Virus record (IMG/VR): IMGVR_UViG_3300040856_000134
Span: 1 to 22,667 of that record
Source of the DNA: a virus
DNA length: 22,667 nucleotides
Reading direction: 5' to 3' (one strand)
Shown here in pieces: positions 1 to 7,828 of this stretch; positions within the stretch are counted from its first letter, which is position 1, and each line of letters opens with the position of its first letter. The notes below the pieces were generated by a model that did no database searches, was not told the DNA's origin, and saw only the letters and a program-made list of their open reading frames with translations. Position numbers and translations under genes: made by a program.

Positions 1-2
1 CA

Positions 3-41
3 CGCACGGCTAACGAAGTTGACCGTGATACACTTGCCTAA
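3..41 (+). CDS. C-terminal tail of an upstream gene, possibly major capsid protein
   Basis: Frame 3 reads RTANEVDRDTLA and then stops with TAA at 39-41. It is cut by the window edge, so only 12 residues are seen. Frame 1 also stays open, to a stop at 45, so the frame choice is not certain. I prefer frame 3 because its composition looks protein-like and because it stops just before a hairpin terminator. In T7-type genomes the gene before the tail adaptor is the major capsid protein, which is also followed by a terminator. The capsid assignment is inference from position only; nothing in 12 residues identifies a family. Confidence 0.35.
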   Translation, partial: RTANEVDRDTLA

Positions 42-47
42 ATAGTT

Positions 48-80
48 GAGGGGGCAGGGCAACTTGCCCCTTCACTTTTG
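48..80 (+). terminator. Rho-independent-type hairpin before the tail adaptor gene
   Basis: GGGGCA at 51-56 pairs with TGCCCC at 65-70, and the stem extends outwards (48-50 with 71-73, including one G-T pair) to about 9 bp. The loop is 8 bases. A T-rich run (ACTTTTGTTTT) follows from 74. It lies between the gene ending at 41 and the adaptor start at 96. The position matches the T7 late terminator between genes 10 and 11, so partial read-through that lowers tail gene expression is a reasonable inference. Confidence 0.7.
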
Positions 81-95
81 TTTTGAGGATTTCAC

Positions 96-812
96 ATGGC
101 ATACGATTATCTTGGACTATCCAACGATGTACTGAATAGAATGAATGAGGTAGAACTAACTGCCGCTACATTTACTTCTGCACGTGGATTTCAAATCCAG
201 TGTAAAAACGCAGTTAACGATGCCATCAATTATATTAACTCACGTGAGTTTGGCTGGCCTTTTACACACAGCACGGCTACCATTACATTAGTAGCAAACC
301 AAACTCGTTATACACTTCCTGCAAATACACAATCTATAGATTACGAAACATTCCGTATTAGTAAGGATGCTGCACTTGGTGTAGCGGGTACTACGTTACG
401 AGTATTAGATTATAAAGAATATGTTGATAGGGCTATTGACCAAGAAAGTACAACAGGTGTAGGTGCTGTTCCTAGTTATGTATTCCGCACACCCGATAAT
501 AATTATGGACTGTACCCTTATCCAGACGCTGCTTACGAATTAAAATTTGATTATTATGAAAAGCCTGCTGTACTGGTAAATGCTACAGATATACCTACTA
601 TTCCAGAACAGTTTAGACAAACTATTGTAGATGGTGCTACTGCCTACGGCTATCAGTATCGTGGTGAGGCACAACAATACGGAATTAACTTTGCCCGTTT
701 TGAAGAGGGCATTAAATATATGCAATCAATTCTTTTGAACAGAACAGACTATGTGAGGTCAACTTATATCCCACACTCTCAAAGGTATGGCACTAACGTA
801 GCTGGATTTTAG
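96..812 (+). CDS. Tail adaptor / tail tubular protein A-like (T7 gp11 / SU10 adaptor type)
   Basis: A 238-residue protein whose opening (MAYDYLGLSNDVLNRMNEVE) and later 'FGWPF' and 'IPTIPEQFRQTIVDGA' stretches are typical of the head-to-tail adaptor of podoviruses. That ring sits under the portal and carries the nozzle. No enzymatic motif is present. It is somewhat longer than T7 gp11 (196 residues), as is usual in marine relatives. The ATG at 96 has a GAGGA ribosome site about 7 bases upstream. The nozzle-like gene follows after 9 bases, the normal adaptor-nozzle order. The family call comes from recalled similarity to marine phage adaptors, not from a search. The alternative name would be simply tail tubular protein A. 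Confidence 0.75.
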   Translation: MAYDYLGLSNDVLNRMNEVELTAATFTSARGFQIQCKNAVNDAINYINSREFGWPFTHSTATITLVANQTRYTLPANTQSIDYETFRISKDAALGVAGTTLRVLDYKEYVDRAIDQESTTGVGAVPSYVFRTPDNNYGLYPYPDAAYELKFDYYEKPAVLVNATDIPTIPEQFRQTIVDGATAYGYQYRGEAQQYGINFARFEEGIKYMQSILLNRTDYVRSTYIPHSQRYGTNVAGF

Positions 813-821
813 GTGGTATAG

Positions 822-2531
822 ATGGCAGATGAATCTGGCCTCAGTCCTTTTGTGTTTGCCTGTCAAGGTGGTTTGGTACTAGACCAATCTACTTTTGTTA
901 TGCAGCCGGGCATGGCACTTGAACTAGAAAACTTTGAGCCTGACGTACAAGGTGGCTATCGCCGGATTTCAGGTTATAACAAGTGGGTTGCTGGGGAAGT
1001 ACCATACACAGCTGATACTACTGAACCTGTTTTAATGACAGCATACTATAAAGGTGATGTACTAGCCGCACGTGGCGAAAATATTTTTTCTTCTACTAAT
1101 AGTAGTACTACACTAGACGGTGCTGTGTTAGTAGCTGATACAACAATTACTGTACAGTCAACTACAGGATTTCCTACCGCTGGTACAATCCTAATTGGTA
1201 CGGAACAGATTACCTACACAGGTACTACCGCTACCACATTTACTGGCTGTACTCGTGGTGCTAATGGTACTACTGCAGCAGGTTATCCGACTGGTACAGC
1301 AGTCCTTGCCTTTTGGACAGAGATTGATACAGGCAGAACTGGTGCAACAAAGTATACATTCTTTCGGTATAACTTAGGTGGTACAGATTACATTGTATGG
1401 GCAGATGGTGCAAATAATGCATCTAAATATGATGGTACTACAGTAACAGACTTAAATGCTACAGGCGCACCTGCTGACCCTAAGTTTGTAACAGGTTTCA
1501 AAAACGCACTATTTTTTGCTGGTATGTCTAACAATCCAGAAGAATTAGTTTTTACTGCGCCTTATACGGATACTGACTTTGCCGTTGCTAATGGCGCAGG
1601 TTCTATTGCAGTAGATAGTCCAATAACTGCTATCGTTCCTTTCCGTGAACAGTTATATGTTTTTTGCGAAGAACGCATTTTCAGACTGTCTGGTAACTCT
1701 AACGCAGACTTTATACTACAACCTGTGTCTCGTGAAATTGGATGTTTAAACGGATTTACTATTCAAGAATTTGCAGGTGACTTAGTTTATCTTGGTCCAG
1801 ATGGACTGCGTACAGTTGCTGGTACAGATCGTATTGGTGACGTTGAGTTAGGTACAATCAGTCGCCAGATTCAAGACCGTTTTACTGGATTAACTGATAT
1901 AGACGAGTTTGACAGTCTAGTTATTCCAGACAAAACACAGTACCGTTTGTTCTTCTCTAACTCAGATGTAGCACGGGCAAACACAAAAGGTATTATCTGT
2001 GTACGTAAAGGCGATACATATGAGTTTGGTGACTTAAAAGGTATCGCACCTAGCTGTACAGATTACACAATTGCACAAGGTCAAAGTTTTATTATACATG
2101 GTGGCTTTGATGGTTATGTGTACCGTCAAGAACAAGGCATTGACTTTGACGGTAACAATGTAACAGGTAAGTATCGTTCACCTGACTTGACTATGGGTGA
2201 TGCAGGTATACGTAAAGCGTTTCAGCGTGTGATCCTAAACTATTCACCAGAAGCAGCAGTTAATGCGGATTTATTTGTAAGATACGATTATGAATCACCT
2301 AATGTACCTAGACCTGCTGCATATCCATTTGATACTACATCAGCAGTAGCTATCTATGGCTCATCTATATTTGGAGTTGCTACATTTGGTGGTCAGTCAA
2401 GCCCATTGGTAAGACAGCCAATTGAAGGTTCAGGATTTGCAATAGCATTACGTGTTAATGATAGGGGAACGTCAGCCCCTTACTCACTGAAAGGCTTTCA
2501 GCTAGAGTTTGAAGCGGCGGCAAGGAGATAA
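822..2531 (+). CDS. Tail nozzle / tail tubular protein B-like structural protein
   Basis: 569 residues with a beta-rich composition, directly after the adaptor, where T7 gp12 lies. The N-terminus ('SPFVFACQGGLVLDQSTF', 'MQPGMALELENFEPD', 'GGYRRISGY') is the characteristic opening of the nozzle/stabilisation protein family in marine podoviruses. Residues about 97-164 ('STTGFPTAGTILIGTEQITY' and the following 'FTGCTRGANGT') form a small beta-domain insert that recurs in many phage structural proteins. T7 gp12 is about 790 residues, so this is a compact version. It should form the hexameric end of the tail tube through which DNA passes. An AGGTGG ribosome site precedes the ATG. Product role is family knowledge plus position; no catalytic residues are expected. 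Confidence 0.7.
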   Translation: MADESGLSPFVFACQGGLVLDQSTFVMQPGMALELENFEPDVQGGYRRISGYNKWVAGEVPYTADTTEPVLMTAYYKGDVLAARGENIFSSTNSSTTLDGAVLVADTTITVQSTTGFPTAGTILIGTEQITYTGTTATTFTGCTRGANGTTAAGYPTGTAVLAFWTEIDTGRTGATKYTFFRYNLGGTDYIVWADGANNASKYDGTTVTDLNATGAPADPKFVTGFKNALFFAGMSNNPEELVFTAPYTDTDFAVANGAGSIAVDSPITAIVPFREQLYVFCEERIFRLSGNSNADFILQPVSREIGCLNGFTIQEFAGDLVYLGPDGLRTVAGTDRIGDVELGTISRQIQDRFTGLTDIDEFDSLVIPDKTQYRLFFSNSDVARANTKGIICVRKGDTYEFGDLKGIAPSCTDYTIAQGQSFIIHGGFDGYVYRQEQGIDFDGNNVTGKYRSPDLTMGDAGIRKAFQRVILNYSPEAAVNADLFVRYDYESPNVPRPAAYPFDTTSAVAIYGSSIFGVATFGGQSSPLVRQPIEGSGFAIALRVNDRGTSAPYSLKGFQLEFEAAARR

Positions 2532-2534
2532 TAA

Positions 2535-4391
2535 ATGGCAGGTTATACTAGACAATCCTCATTCGCTGATGGTGATATTATTCAGGCATCAGACTTTAAT
2601 GATGAATATAACCAACTAGTAAACACATTTGATAATACCACAGGTCACTCACACGATGGCACTAGTGGTGAAGGTCCAGTCATTGGCTTGATTGGAGACC
2701 CCGGCGTTTCTATTCCTATCAATAAAGTTGTAGTAGATGACACTAATAATCGTGTAGGTGTTTTTATAGATGCTGCGGGTGCAGGTTCATCTGTTGAACA
2801 GGTACGTTTTGAAGATGGTGTTATTTTACCTGTAACAACAAACGATGTTGATTTAGGTTCTGTAACAAACCAATATAAAGATGCTTATTTTTCTGGTAGT
2901 TTAAATGTAGCTGGTATTAGCGTTGGTGGGGGTTCTAGTATTGGGACTGTACTTGATGAAGATGATATGGTTTCTGATTCAGATACTTCTATTGCTACGC
3001 AGCAATCAATTAAAGCCTACGTAGATGCACAGGTAACTGCACAGGACTTAGATGTTGCTGCAGATACAGGCACTGCTGCTGTTGACCTTGACAGCCAGTC
3101 ATTTACTGTAACTGGTGGCACAGGCATTGATACATCAGCTACAGGTCAAACTGTAACTATTGATATTGACTCTACAGTAGCTACTTTAACAGACACACAG
3201 ACACTCACAAATAAAACTATTGATGCAGCTAGTAACACACTATCTAATATAGACACTACTATGCTTGCTGCAGGTGTACTTGACACTGACCTTACATCCG
3301 TATCTCTTACAGATGATACCATTCCATCGGCTAAAGCCACTAAAGATTATATTGATACACAACTTACTGCAGAAGATTTAGACTTTCAAGGTGATACTGG
3401 TGGCGCACAAAGTATTGACCTAGATAGTCAAACACTCACTATTGCTGGTGGTGTAGGTATTGATACTACAGGTTCAGCACAGACTCTTACTATTGATATT
3501 GATAGCACTGTAGCTACCCTTACTGGTACGCAGACGCTTACCAACAAGACGCTTACAGCCCCTGTAATCAACACCATCAGTAATACTGGTACTATTACCC
3601 TACCGACTAGCACAGACACGCTTGTAGGCCGTGCTACAACGGATACTCTGACAAATAAAACCTTGACAAGTGCGGTGCTTGACGGTACAATAAGTGGAAC
3701 TTCTATTAAAGATGAAGATACAATGGTATCTGACTCTGCTACACACTTAGCTACACAACAATCTATTAAGGCTTATGTAGACTCACAAGTGGGTGCTATT
3801 CCTCTTGGTGATATTACAGAAGTAACTGCGGGAACAGGTTTATCTGGTGGCGGTACTAGCGGTGCAGTAACTCTTGATATTGACAGCACTGTTACTACCC
3901 TTACGGGTACACAAACACTTACAAACAAAACTTTAACCAGTCCAACAATTGATTTGTCAACAATAACATCTGCCGGTGATTTGGCAGTAGCAGATGGTGG
4001 TACAGGAGCAAGCAACGCTTCTGATGCACGTACTAATCTTGGCATAGCAATTGGTACAGACGTACAAGCCTATGATGCAGAACTCGCAGCACTGGCTGGA
4101 TTAACATCAGCGGCAGATAAAGGTATACAGTTCACAGGTGCGGGAACAGCGGGTACTTATGATTTAACAACAGCAGGTAAAGCACTACTTGATGACGCTG
4201 ACGCTGCAGCACAACGTACTACCCTTGGTTTGGGTACAGCAGCTACTTTAAATATAGGTACAAGTGCAAATAATATTGTACAATTAGACGGTACTGGAAA
4301 ACTACCAGCAGTAGACGGTTCACAGTTAACTAACCTCACCATAACAGAAACAGACCCAACAGCACTAGCATTTGCTATTGCGTTAGGTTAG
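2535..4391 (+). CDS. Main tail fibre protein with TQTLTNKT-type repeats
   Basis: 618 residues. The first 50 ('[20 protein letters not shown]', then '[12 protein letters not shown]') match the attachment domain of podovirus tail fibres, which binds the tail. The shaft is repetitive: TQTLTNKT or a close variant at residues 221-228, 332-339, 369-376 and 459-466; '[11 protein letters not shown]' at 154-164 and 406-416; and '[12 protein letters not shown]'-like strands before the TQTLTNKT copies. Residues 512-530 ('[19 protein letters not shown]') are a common fibre shaft motif. It is Thr/Asp/Gly-rich, as expected for a trimeric beta-structured fibre. There is no obvious C-terminal receptor domain or self-cleaving chaperone; the protein ends in a short Leu/Ala tail. 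Tip proteins are probably encoded downstream. The start has AGGAG 8 bases upstream. Confidence 0.85.
   Translation: MAGYTRQSSFADGDIIQASDFNDEYNQLVNTFDNTTGHSHDGTSGEGPVIGLIGDPGVSIPINKVVVDDTNNRVGVFIDAAGAGSSVEQVRFEDGVILPVTTNDVDLGSVTNQYKDAYFSGSLNVAGISVGGGSSIGTVLDEDDMVSDSDTSIATQQSIKAYVDAQVTAQDLDVAADTGTAAVDLDSQSFTVTGGTGIDTSATGQTVTIDIDSTVATLTDTQTLTNKTIDAASNTLSNIDTTMLAAGVLDTDLTSVSLTDDTIPSAKATKDYIDTQLTAEDLDFQGDTGGAQSIDLDSQTLTIAGGVGIDTTGSAQTLTIDIDSTVATLTGTQTLTNKTLTAPVINTISNTGTITLPTSTDTLVGRATTDTLTNKTLTSAVLDGTISGTSIKDEDTMVSDSATHLATQQSIKAYVDSQVGAIPLGDITEVTAGTGLSGGGTSGAVTLDIDSTVTTLTGTQTLTNKTLTSPTIDLSTITSAGDLAVADGGTGASNASDARTNLGIAIGTDVQAYDAELAALAGLTSAADKGIQFTGAGTAGTYDLTTAGKALLDDADAAAQRTTLGLGTAATLNIGTSANNIVQLDGTGKLPAVDGSQLTNLTITETDPTALAFAIALG
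3195..3932 (+). repeat. TQTLTNKT-coding repeats in the fibre shaft
   Basis: Four degenerate 24-base copies encode TQTLTNKT or TDTLTNKT, at 3195-3218, 3528-3551, 3639-3662 and 3909-3932. Three of the four follow an 'IDSTV-TLT' strand. A fifth copy (TQALTNKT) is at 4872-4895 in a different gene. The peptide is conserved while codons vary, so this is an old, selected repeat and not recent slippage. Confidence 0.8.
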
Positions 4392-4394
4392 ATA

Positions 4395-4419
4395 ACACTT
4401 GACAATTAATACCAAGTGT
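4395..4419. promoter_or_regulatory. Inverted repeat across the -35 box (possible operator)
   Basis: ACACTTG at 4395-4401 is the exact reverse complement of CAAGTGT at 4413-4419, with 11 bases between. The left arm covers the first three bases of the -35 box and the right arm ends two bases before the -10 box. A regulator bound here would contact the promoter. It could also fold as a 7-bp hairpin at the end of the fibre transcript, but no T-run follows, so it is a poor terminator. Function is inferred. Confidence 0.45.
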
Positions 4420-4427
4420 GATATAAT
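4399..4427 (+). promoter_or_regulatory. Perfect-consensus sigma70 promoter with extended -10
   Basis: TTGACA at 4399-4404, a 17-base spacer, and TATAAT at 4422-4427, preceded by TGA so that the extended -10 (TGnTATAAT) is also present. Transcription would start near A4434, giving a leader of about 16 bases that contains the AGGAG ribosome site (4439-4443) of the gene starting at 4450. The first 12 bases, TTGACAATTAAT, equal those of the E. coli trp promoter. It lies in the only 58-base gap of this otherwise packed tail gene region. Host RNA polymerase should recognise it strongly. Confidence 0.85.
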
Positions 4428-4449
4428 TAGACTATATTAGGAGTAATAA

Positions 4450-4794
4450 ATGGCAAACGCTTTTAAATCAGAGACAGATACTGGAGTAGGAACATCCCCT
4501 GCTACTGTTTACACATGCCCTGCCTCAACAGAAACAACCATAATTGGTTTAACTATAGCAAATATACACACAAGCCAGATTGAAATTGATGTTCAGTTAG
4601 ATGCAAGCACTCGCACCAGTGGCGCAGAAGACAGTGTTTATATCATAAAGGACGCTCCTGTTCCTGTAGGGTCTTCCTTAATTGCGGTTGGTGGCGATCA
4701 AAAAATAGTTTTAGAACCCGGTGACACTATAAAAGTTACATCAAATACCGCCGCTTCGGCAGATGTTGCTTTGTCCTACCTTGAGATTTCATAA
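4450..4794 (+). CDS. Small beta-rich virion-associated protein, unknown
   Basis: 114 residues, Thr/Ser/Val-rich with alternating hydrophobic strands ('TTIIGLTIANIHTSQIEIDV', later 'KIVLEPGDTIKVTSN'). The pattern suggests a single jelly-roll or Ig-like beta sandwich. I recall similar proteins among fibre and structural genes of marine phages, with no known function. No signal peptide or membrane segment is seen. It is the first gene behind the consensus promoter at 4399-4427 and has a clean AGGAG site 6 bases before the ATG, so it should be well expressed. The fibre-type neighbours suggest a virion decoration or fibre accessory role, which is inference. Confidence 0.65.
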   Translation: MANAFKSETDTGVGTSPATVYTCPASTETTIIGLTIANIHTSQIEIDVQLDASTRTSGAEDSVYIIKDAPVPVGSSLIAVGGDQKIVLEPGDTIKVTSNTAASADVALSYLEIS

Positions 4795-4805
4795 GGATTA
4801 ACAGT

Positions 4806-5369
4806 ATGAGTTATATAGGACCAAAAGCTATAGGTGAATTTGCTGACAGTACTATTGTCACAATTACAGGCACACAAGCACTAACCAATAAAACTGTAAA
4901 TGGTGTTGATCCCGCTGGGGCAGCAATGCTGACCGGCGCAACTTTCAGCGGTGCGGTTGCTTTCAGCGGTGCGGTTGCTGTTGACAATCAGCTAGATATT
5001 GAGGAGGTCCACGAAAAAGTAACAGTAACTACATCTACGACTGGAACTTTAACTTTTGATACATCGGCTCAAGGCGTTGTTCTTGGAACAGCAAACCAAA
5101 CAGCCAATAGAACAATTAATTTTACAAATGTAAACTCAACCTTGGCTATAGGTCAAAGTGTGACTTGTGCTGTGATGTTAACTCAAGGTTCAACAGCCTA
5201 TTATTTAAATGCTTATCAAGTTGACAGTAGTGCTGTAACTCCTAAATGGCAGGGAGGCACTGCTCCAACAGCGGGTAACGCAAGTGGTATTGACGCTTAT
5301 AGCTTTACAATTGTTAAAACCGCTGACGCTACATTTACAGTGCTGGCTTCTCAAACGCAGTTTGCATAG
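4806..5369 (+). CDS. Fibre-associated protein, first copy of the KWQGG family
   Basis: 187 residues. The N-terminus 'MSYIGPKAIGEFADSTIVTI' followed by TQALTNKT (23-30) is a fibre-type attachment segment sharing the motif of the main fibre. Residues 48-59 hold a doubled FSGAVA, encoded by an exact 18-base tandem repeat. The C-terminal half (about 94-187: 'TANQTANRT', 'KWQGGTAPTAGNASGIDAY', final 'ASQTQFA') is clearly homologous to the C-terminal half of the protein at 8093-8623. The N-terminal halves differ. The glycine-rich tip gene follows after 12 bases, and the paired arrangement recurs at 8093-9976. It is probably a connector or short fibre that carries the next gene's product. The function is unproven. 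Confidence 0.7.
   Translation: MSYIGPKAIGEFADSTIVTITGTQALTNKTVNGVDPAGAAMLTGATFSGAVAFSGAVAVDNQLDIEEVHEKVTVTTSTTGTLTFDTSAQGVVLGTANQTANRTINFTNVNSTLAIGQSVTCAVMLTQGSTAYYLNAYQVDSSAVTPKWQGGTAPTAGNASGIDAYSFTIVKTADATFTVLASQTQFA
4943..4978 (+). repeat. Exact 18-base tandem duplication
   Basis: TTTCAGCGGTGCGGTTGC occurs twice in direct tandem, at 4943-4960 and 4961-4978, with no mismatch. It keeps the frame and doubles the hexapeptide FSGAVA in the protein encoded at 4806-5369. Perfect identity at synonymous positions suggests a recent slippage event or an unstable, length-varying site. Confidence 0.9.
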
Positions 5370-5381
5370 GAGAATTTTATA

Positions 5382-6317
5382 ATGCCTATGTTAGCAACGA
5401 TTGGCGCAGGTTCAGCTAGAGGATTTGGGTTTGGTTCAATTAGCGATCCACCTTTTGGAGACGAAGTATTCACATCGTCAGGTACTTTTACAGTACCAGC
5501 TGGAGTAACATCTATTAGTGCTGTTGCAATTGGCGGCGGCGGTGGGGGCTTGTATTATGCTGGTGCTGGTTCAACCTATACTTTTGCGATGAATGGTGGT
5601 GCCGGTGGTGGGCTTGCTTGGTTTAATGGTTTAGCCGTAACACCGGGACAAATAATAGACGTTACGGTTGGAGCAGGGGGTCTTGACGGGGCATATTCAA
5701 CAGGCAGTACAAACGGTGGAAATAGTATTTTAAGAACAGGTGGGCTTACTATTGTAACCGCTACAGGTGGAATTGCCGGAAGATATAACATAACTAGACC
5801 AACAGGCGGTACATATAGTTTTAACACAACTAATTTTACTTTTGCTTCGACAGGCGGCGGTAATGGCGGTGGTACTACTTCCACAGCGGCAACAAACTAC
5901 GGACCAGCAGGCGGGGGTGGAGCCGGAGGATATAGTGGCAACGGTGGAACCGGTAGAGATGATGCTGCTAGTTCAGGCGGTAATGGAAGTGGCGGCGGTG
6001 GCGGCGGCGGCGGGGCTTCTGGAAATTCAACCTATGTAGACCATATTTCTGGCGGTGGAGGTGGAACTGGACTCTATGGAGAGGGGTTAAGCGGCCTAGG
6101 TCAAGTAGATGGTTCTGCTACAGGTGGCAGTGGCGGTGGTAATAGTCCTGTCCCAACCAACACTAATGGCACTCAGGATGGCGGTCTGTATGGCGGCGGC
6201 GGCGGTGGAAAAAGCAGTGCTTGGTGGGGAGTACATGCTGGTAACGGAGGAGCCGGTGCAGTTAGAATTTTATGGGGTGAGGGTCGAGCATTTCCTTCGA
6301 CTAATGTAGGTGCATAA
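5382..6317 (+). CDS. Glycine-rich tip adhesin (polyglycine type)
   Basis: 311 residues. Residues 1-20 (MPMLATIGAGSARGFGFGSI) form a short anchor shared with the protein at 8636-9976. Residues 30-50 (FTSSGTFTVPAGVTSISAVA) form the usual beta strand leading into glycine-rich phage adhesins. From 51 on, glycine runs dominate (51-56, 177-180, 204-211, 224-228, 271-276) between variable polar loops. The end (GAVRILWGEGRAFPSTN) is the conserved C-terminal strand of this class. By analogy with gp38-type adhesins of T4-like phages, the glycine runs pack as a polyglycine-II sandwich with the loops binding the host receptor. The overlap with the next gene is one base (TAATG). The coding strand is strongly G-rich here, unlike its neighbours. 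The receptor is unknown. Confidence 0.75.
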   Translation: MPMLATIGAGSARGFGFGSISDPPFGDEVFTSSGTFTVPAGVTSISAVAIGGGGGGLYYAGAGSTYTFAMNGGAGGGLAWFNGLAVTPGQIIDVTVGAGGLDGAYSTGSTNGGNSILRTGGLTIVTATGGIAGRYNITRPTGGTYSFNTTNFTFASTGGGNGGGTTSTAATNYGPAGGGGAGGYSGNGGTGRDDAASSGGNGSGGGGGGGGASGNSTYVDHISGGGGGTGLYGEGLSGLGQVDGSATGGSGGGNSPVPTNTNGTQDGGLYGGGGGGKSSAWWGVHAGNGGAGAVRILWGEGRAFPSTNVGA

Positions 6318-6529
6318 TGGCAAATTGTTTTTGGGATGTCACATTTCAGATAGGCGATGATAGCAACGAAACAGTTCTGATTTGTATAAATGACGAGTTG
6401 CTTGAACCAGGATTTACTGAAGACACGGTAGTTGAAGAGGCTGCAACAGCAGTGTACGAATTAATGGGGGAACAGGTCACGCTTACCCTAGTACAAACAC
6501 AAGTGAGAGAACATGGCATATTTAGGTAA
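6317..6529 (+). CDS. Small acidic protein of unknown function
   Basis: 70 residues, acidic ('INDELLEPGFTEDTVVEEAA'), with no recognised domain, membrane segment or signal peptide. It starts inside the stop codon of the glycine-rich adhesin gene (TAATG) and its last 17 bases overlap the next fibre gene in another frame, so it is translationally coupled on both sides. The coupling supports it being real. It could be a chaperone or assembly factor for the adjacent adhesin or fibre, since such helpers often sit beside phage tip genes, but nothing in the residues shows this. Confidence 0.6.
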   Translation: MANCFWDVTFQIGDDSNETVLICINDELLEPGFTEDTVVEEAATAVYELMGEQVTLTLVQTQVREHGIFR

Positions 6530-7784
6530 AACACCCTCTCAGGGGACACGAAACAGGTTCTATTTTACAGCATCTGGTGGAGAAACATCTTTAAGTGGTG
6601 CCGATGATAACGGTAATACTTTAACATTTGCTGATGGAGCATTTGTTGATGTTAGTGTAAATGGAATTTCACTTGTCGCGGGTACTGACTACAACACCTC
6701 TACTGACAACACGATTGCTGGCCTGACTGCGCTTTCTGCAAGCGATGTAGTAGAGATTGTCGCTTACGATGTGTTTAATATATTTAGCGGAAGTGTAAAT
6801 GGACCTCTAAATGTCAGCGAGACTGTCACAGCATCAGCATTTAGTGGTGATGGCTCTGCTCTGACTGGTATCCCAAACCCAACTCTGACTAGCTTGGGTA
6901 TTGCTAACCATAATCTTCTTTCTGTTGATTCTAATGGTGTTTTAACTTTACCTGACAATTATATTGTTTCTGGATTTGAACCAACTCTGCCTTTTGATAT
7001 AAATAGCAGTGGGTCAAATCAGTCGATAGATGCTTTATATTATAATCAATGGGCACTTGGGATTTTAACTGATTTTAATATCCCTACATCAGAAACATTT
7101 AAAGCACCTTGGAGTAACACTACTATTCTTAAAGGTTCTTTAGTAGAGGGAAATTCTGCGGATGCATCAAGAGCAGCGTCTAGTTTACCTAGTAATAATT
7201 ATGGTGATACTTTTATATTAGGTAATCAAGATGCTAATAATAATTTAAAATCGGGTCTTAGCATTAGTGGTCATACTACTGCGTTGATAAGTGGCGCAGA
7301 TGGTGAATCTAAACTTTATAAAGGAACTTCACAAAAATTAAGCACTTCTAGCACAGGCGTATCTGTTACTGGTGATGTTAGTGTAACAGGCGGTGTCTAC
7401 GTAGGCGGCACAGGCTCAGCTAATTATTTGGATGACTTTGAAACTGGAACTTTTACTCCCACTGTAAATGGGGGGGTAACACTAACTATCGCGCAAGGTA
7501 GATACACAAAAGTGGGTCTTGCTGTATTTGTTGAATTATTTGTACGGTTTCCGTCCACAGCTGATGGCACATTTGCAATCTTTACCTTACCGTTTACTCC
7601 AGACCCGACTGGCAGTAATTATTTCTTTGGTGGGGTAAGCGTTGTTTCAAGTATAAGTACACACGTTAGAAATAGGGCGGTTACGGCTGGCATAAGTCCA
7701 CGAACCGACACCAACGGAACCTTTTACAATGCTAATTTTTCAGGCGCAGACGTACTTATTGGCGGTTGGTACACAACATCTTAA
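6513..7784 (+). CDS. Tail fibre / fibre-like protein with marine-phage N-terminal domain
   Basis: 423 residues. Residues 1-91 ('MAYLGKTPSQGTRNRFYFTA', 'TLTFADGAFVDVSVNGISLV', 'DNTIAGLTAL', 'SDVVEIVAYDVFNIFS') match a well-known N-terminal domain of marine phage fibres that presents the fibre on the virion. Residues 108-120 (SAFSGDGSALTGI) are a standard shaft connector. The middle (about 125-280) is Ser/Asn/Thr-rich and unrecognised. Residues 305-345 ('LDDFETGTFTPTVNGG', then 'GRYTKVGLAVFVELF') are the common C-terminal beta domain of side fibres and tailspikes. This is therefore a second fibre in addition to the one at 2535-4391. The start overlaps the previous gene by 17 bases. Receptor specificity cannot be read. 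Confidence 0.8.
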   Translation: MAYLGKTPSQGTRNRFYFTASGGETSLSGADDNGNTLTFADGAFVDVSVNGISLVAGTDYNTSTDNTIAGLTALSASDVVEIVAYDVFNIFSGSVNGPLNVSETVTASAFSGDGSALTGIPNPTLTSLGIANHNLLSVDSNGVLTLPDNYIVSGFEPTLPFDINSSGSNQSIDALYYNQWALGILTDFNIPTSETFKAPWSNTTILKGSLVEGNSADASRAASSLPSNNYGDTFILGNQDANNNLKSGLSISGHTTALISGADGESKLYKGTSQKLSTSSTGVSVTGDVSVTGGVYVGGTGSANYLDDFETGTFTPTVNGGVTLTIAQGRYTKVGLAVFVELFVRFPSTADGTFAIFTLPFTPDPTGSNYFFGGVSVVSSISTHVRNRAVTAGISPRTDTNGTFYNANFSGADVLIGGWYTTS

Positions 7785-7828
7785 TTATCTTAAGTGGACT
7801 CTTGAGACGGACTTAAAAGGAGACAAAA

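Noticed and set aside
19-47. TTGACC with a possible -10 at 42-47 as a promoter for the adaptor gene.
   Set aside because: The candidate -10 (ATAGTT) is poor and the start site would fall inside the terminator hairpin.
3773-4045. Several minus-strand frames of 60-90 residues antisense to the main fibre gene.
   Set aside because: They mirror the repetitive Thr/Asp codons of the fibre repeats and are themselves repetitive Val/Ser-rich products.
7785-7828. TTAAGT/ACTTAA arms in the 44-base gap before the gene at 7829 as a terminator or operator.
   Set aside because: Only 6-base A/T-rich arms with a loop of about 15 bases and no T-run; a chance pairing is likely.
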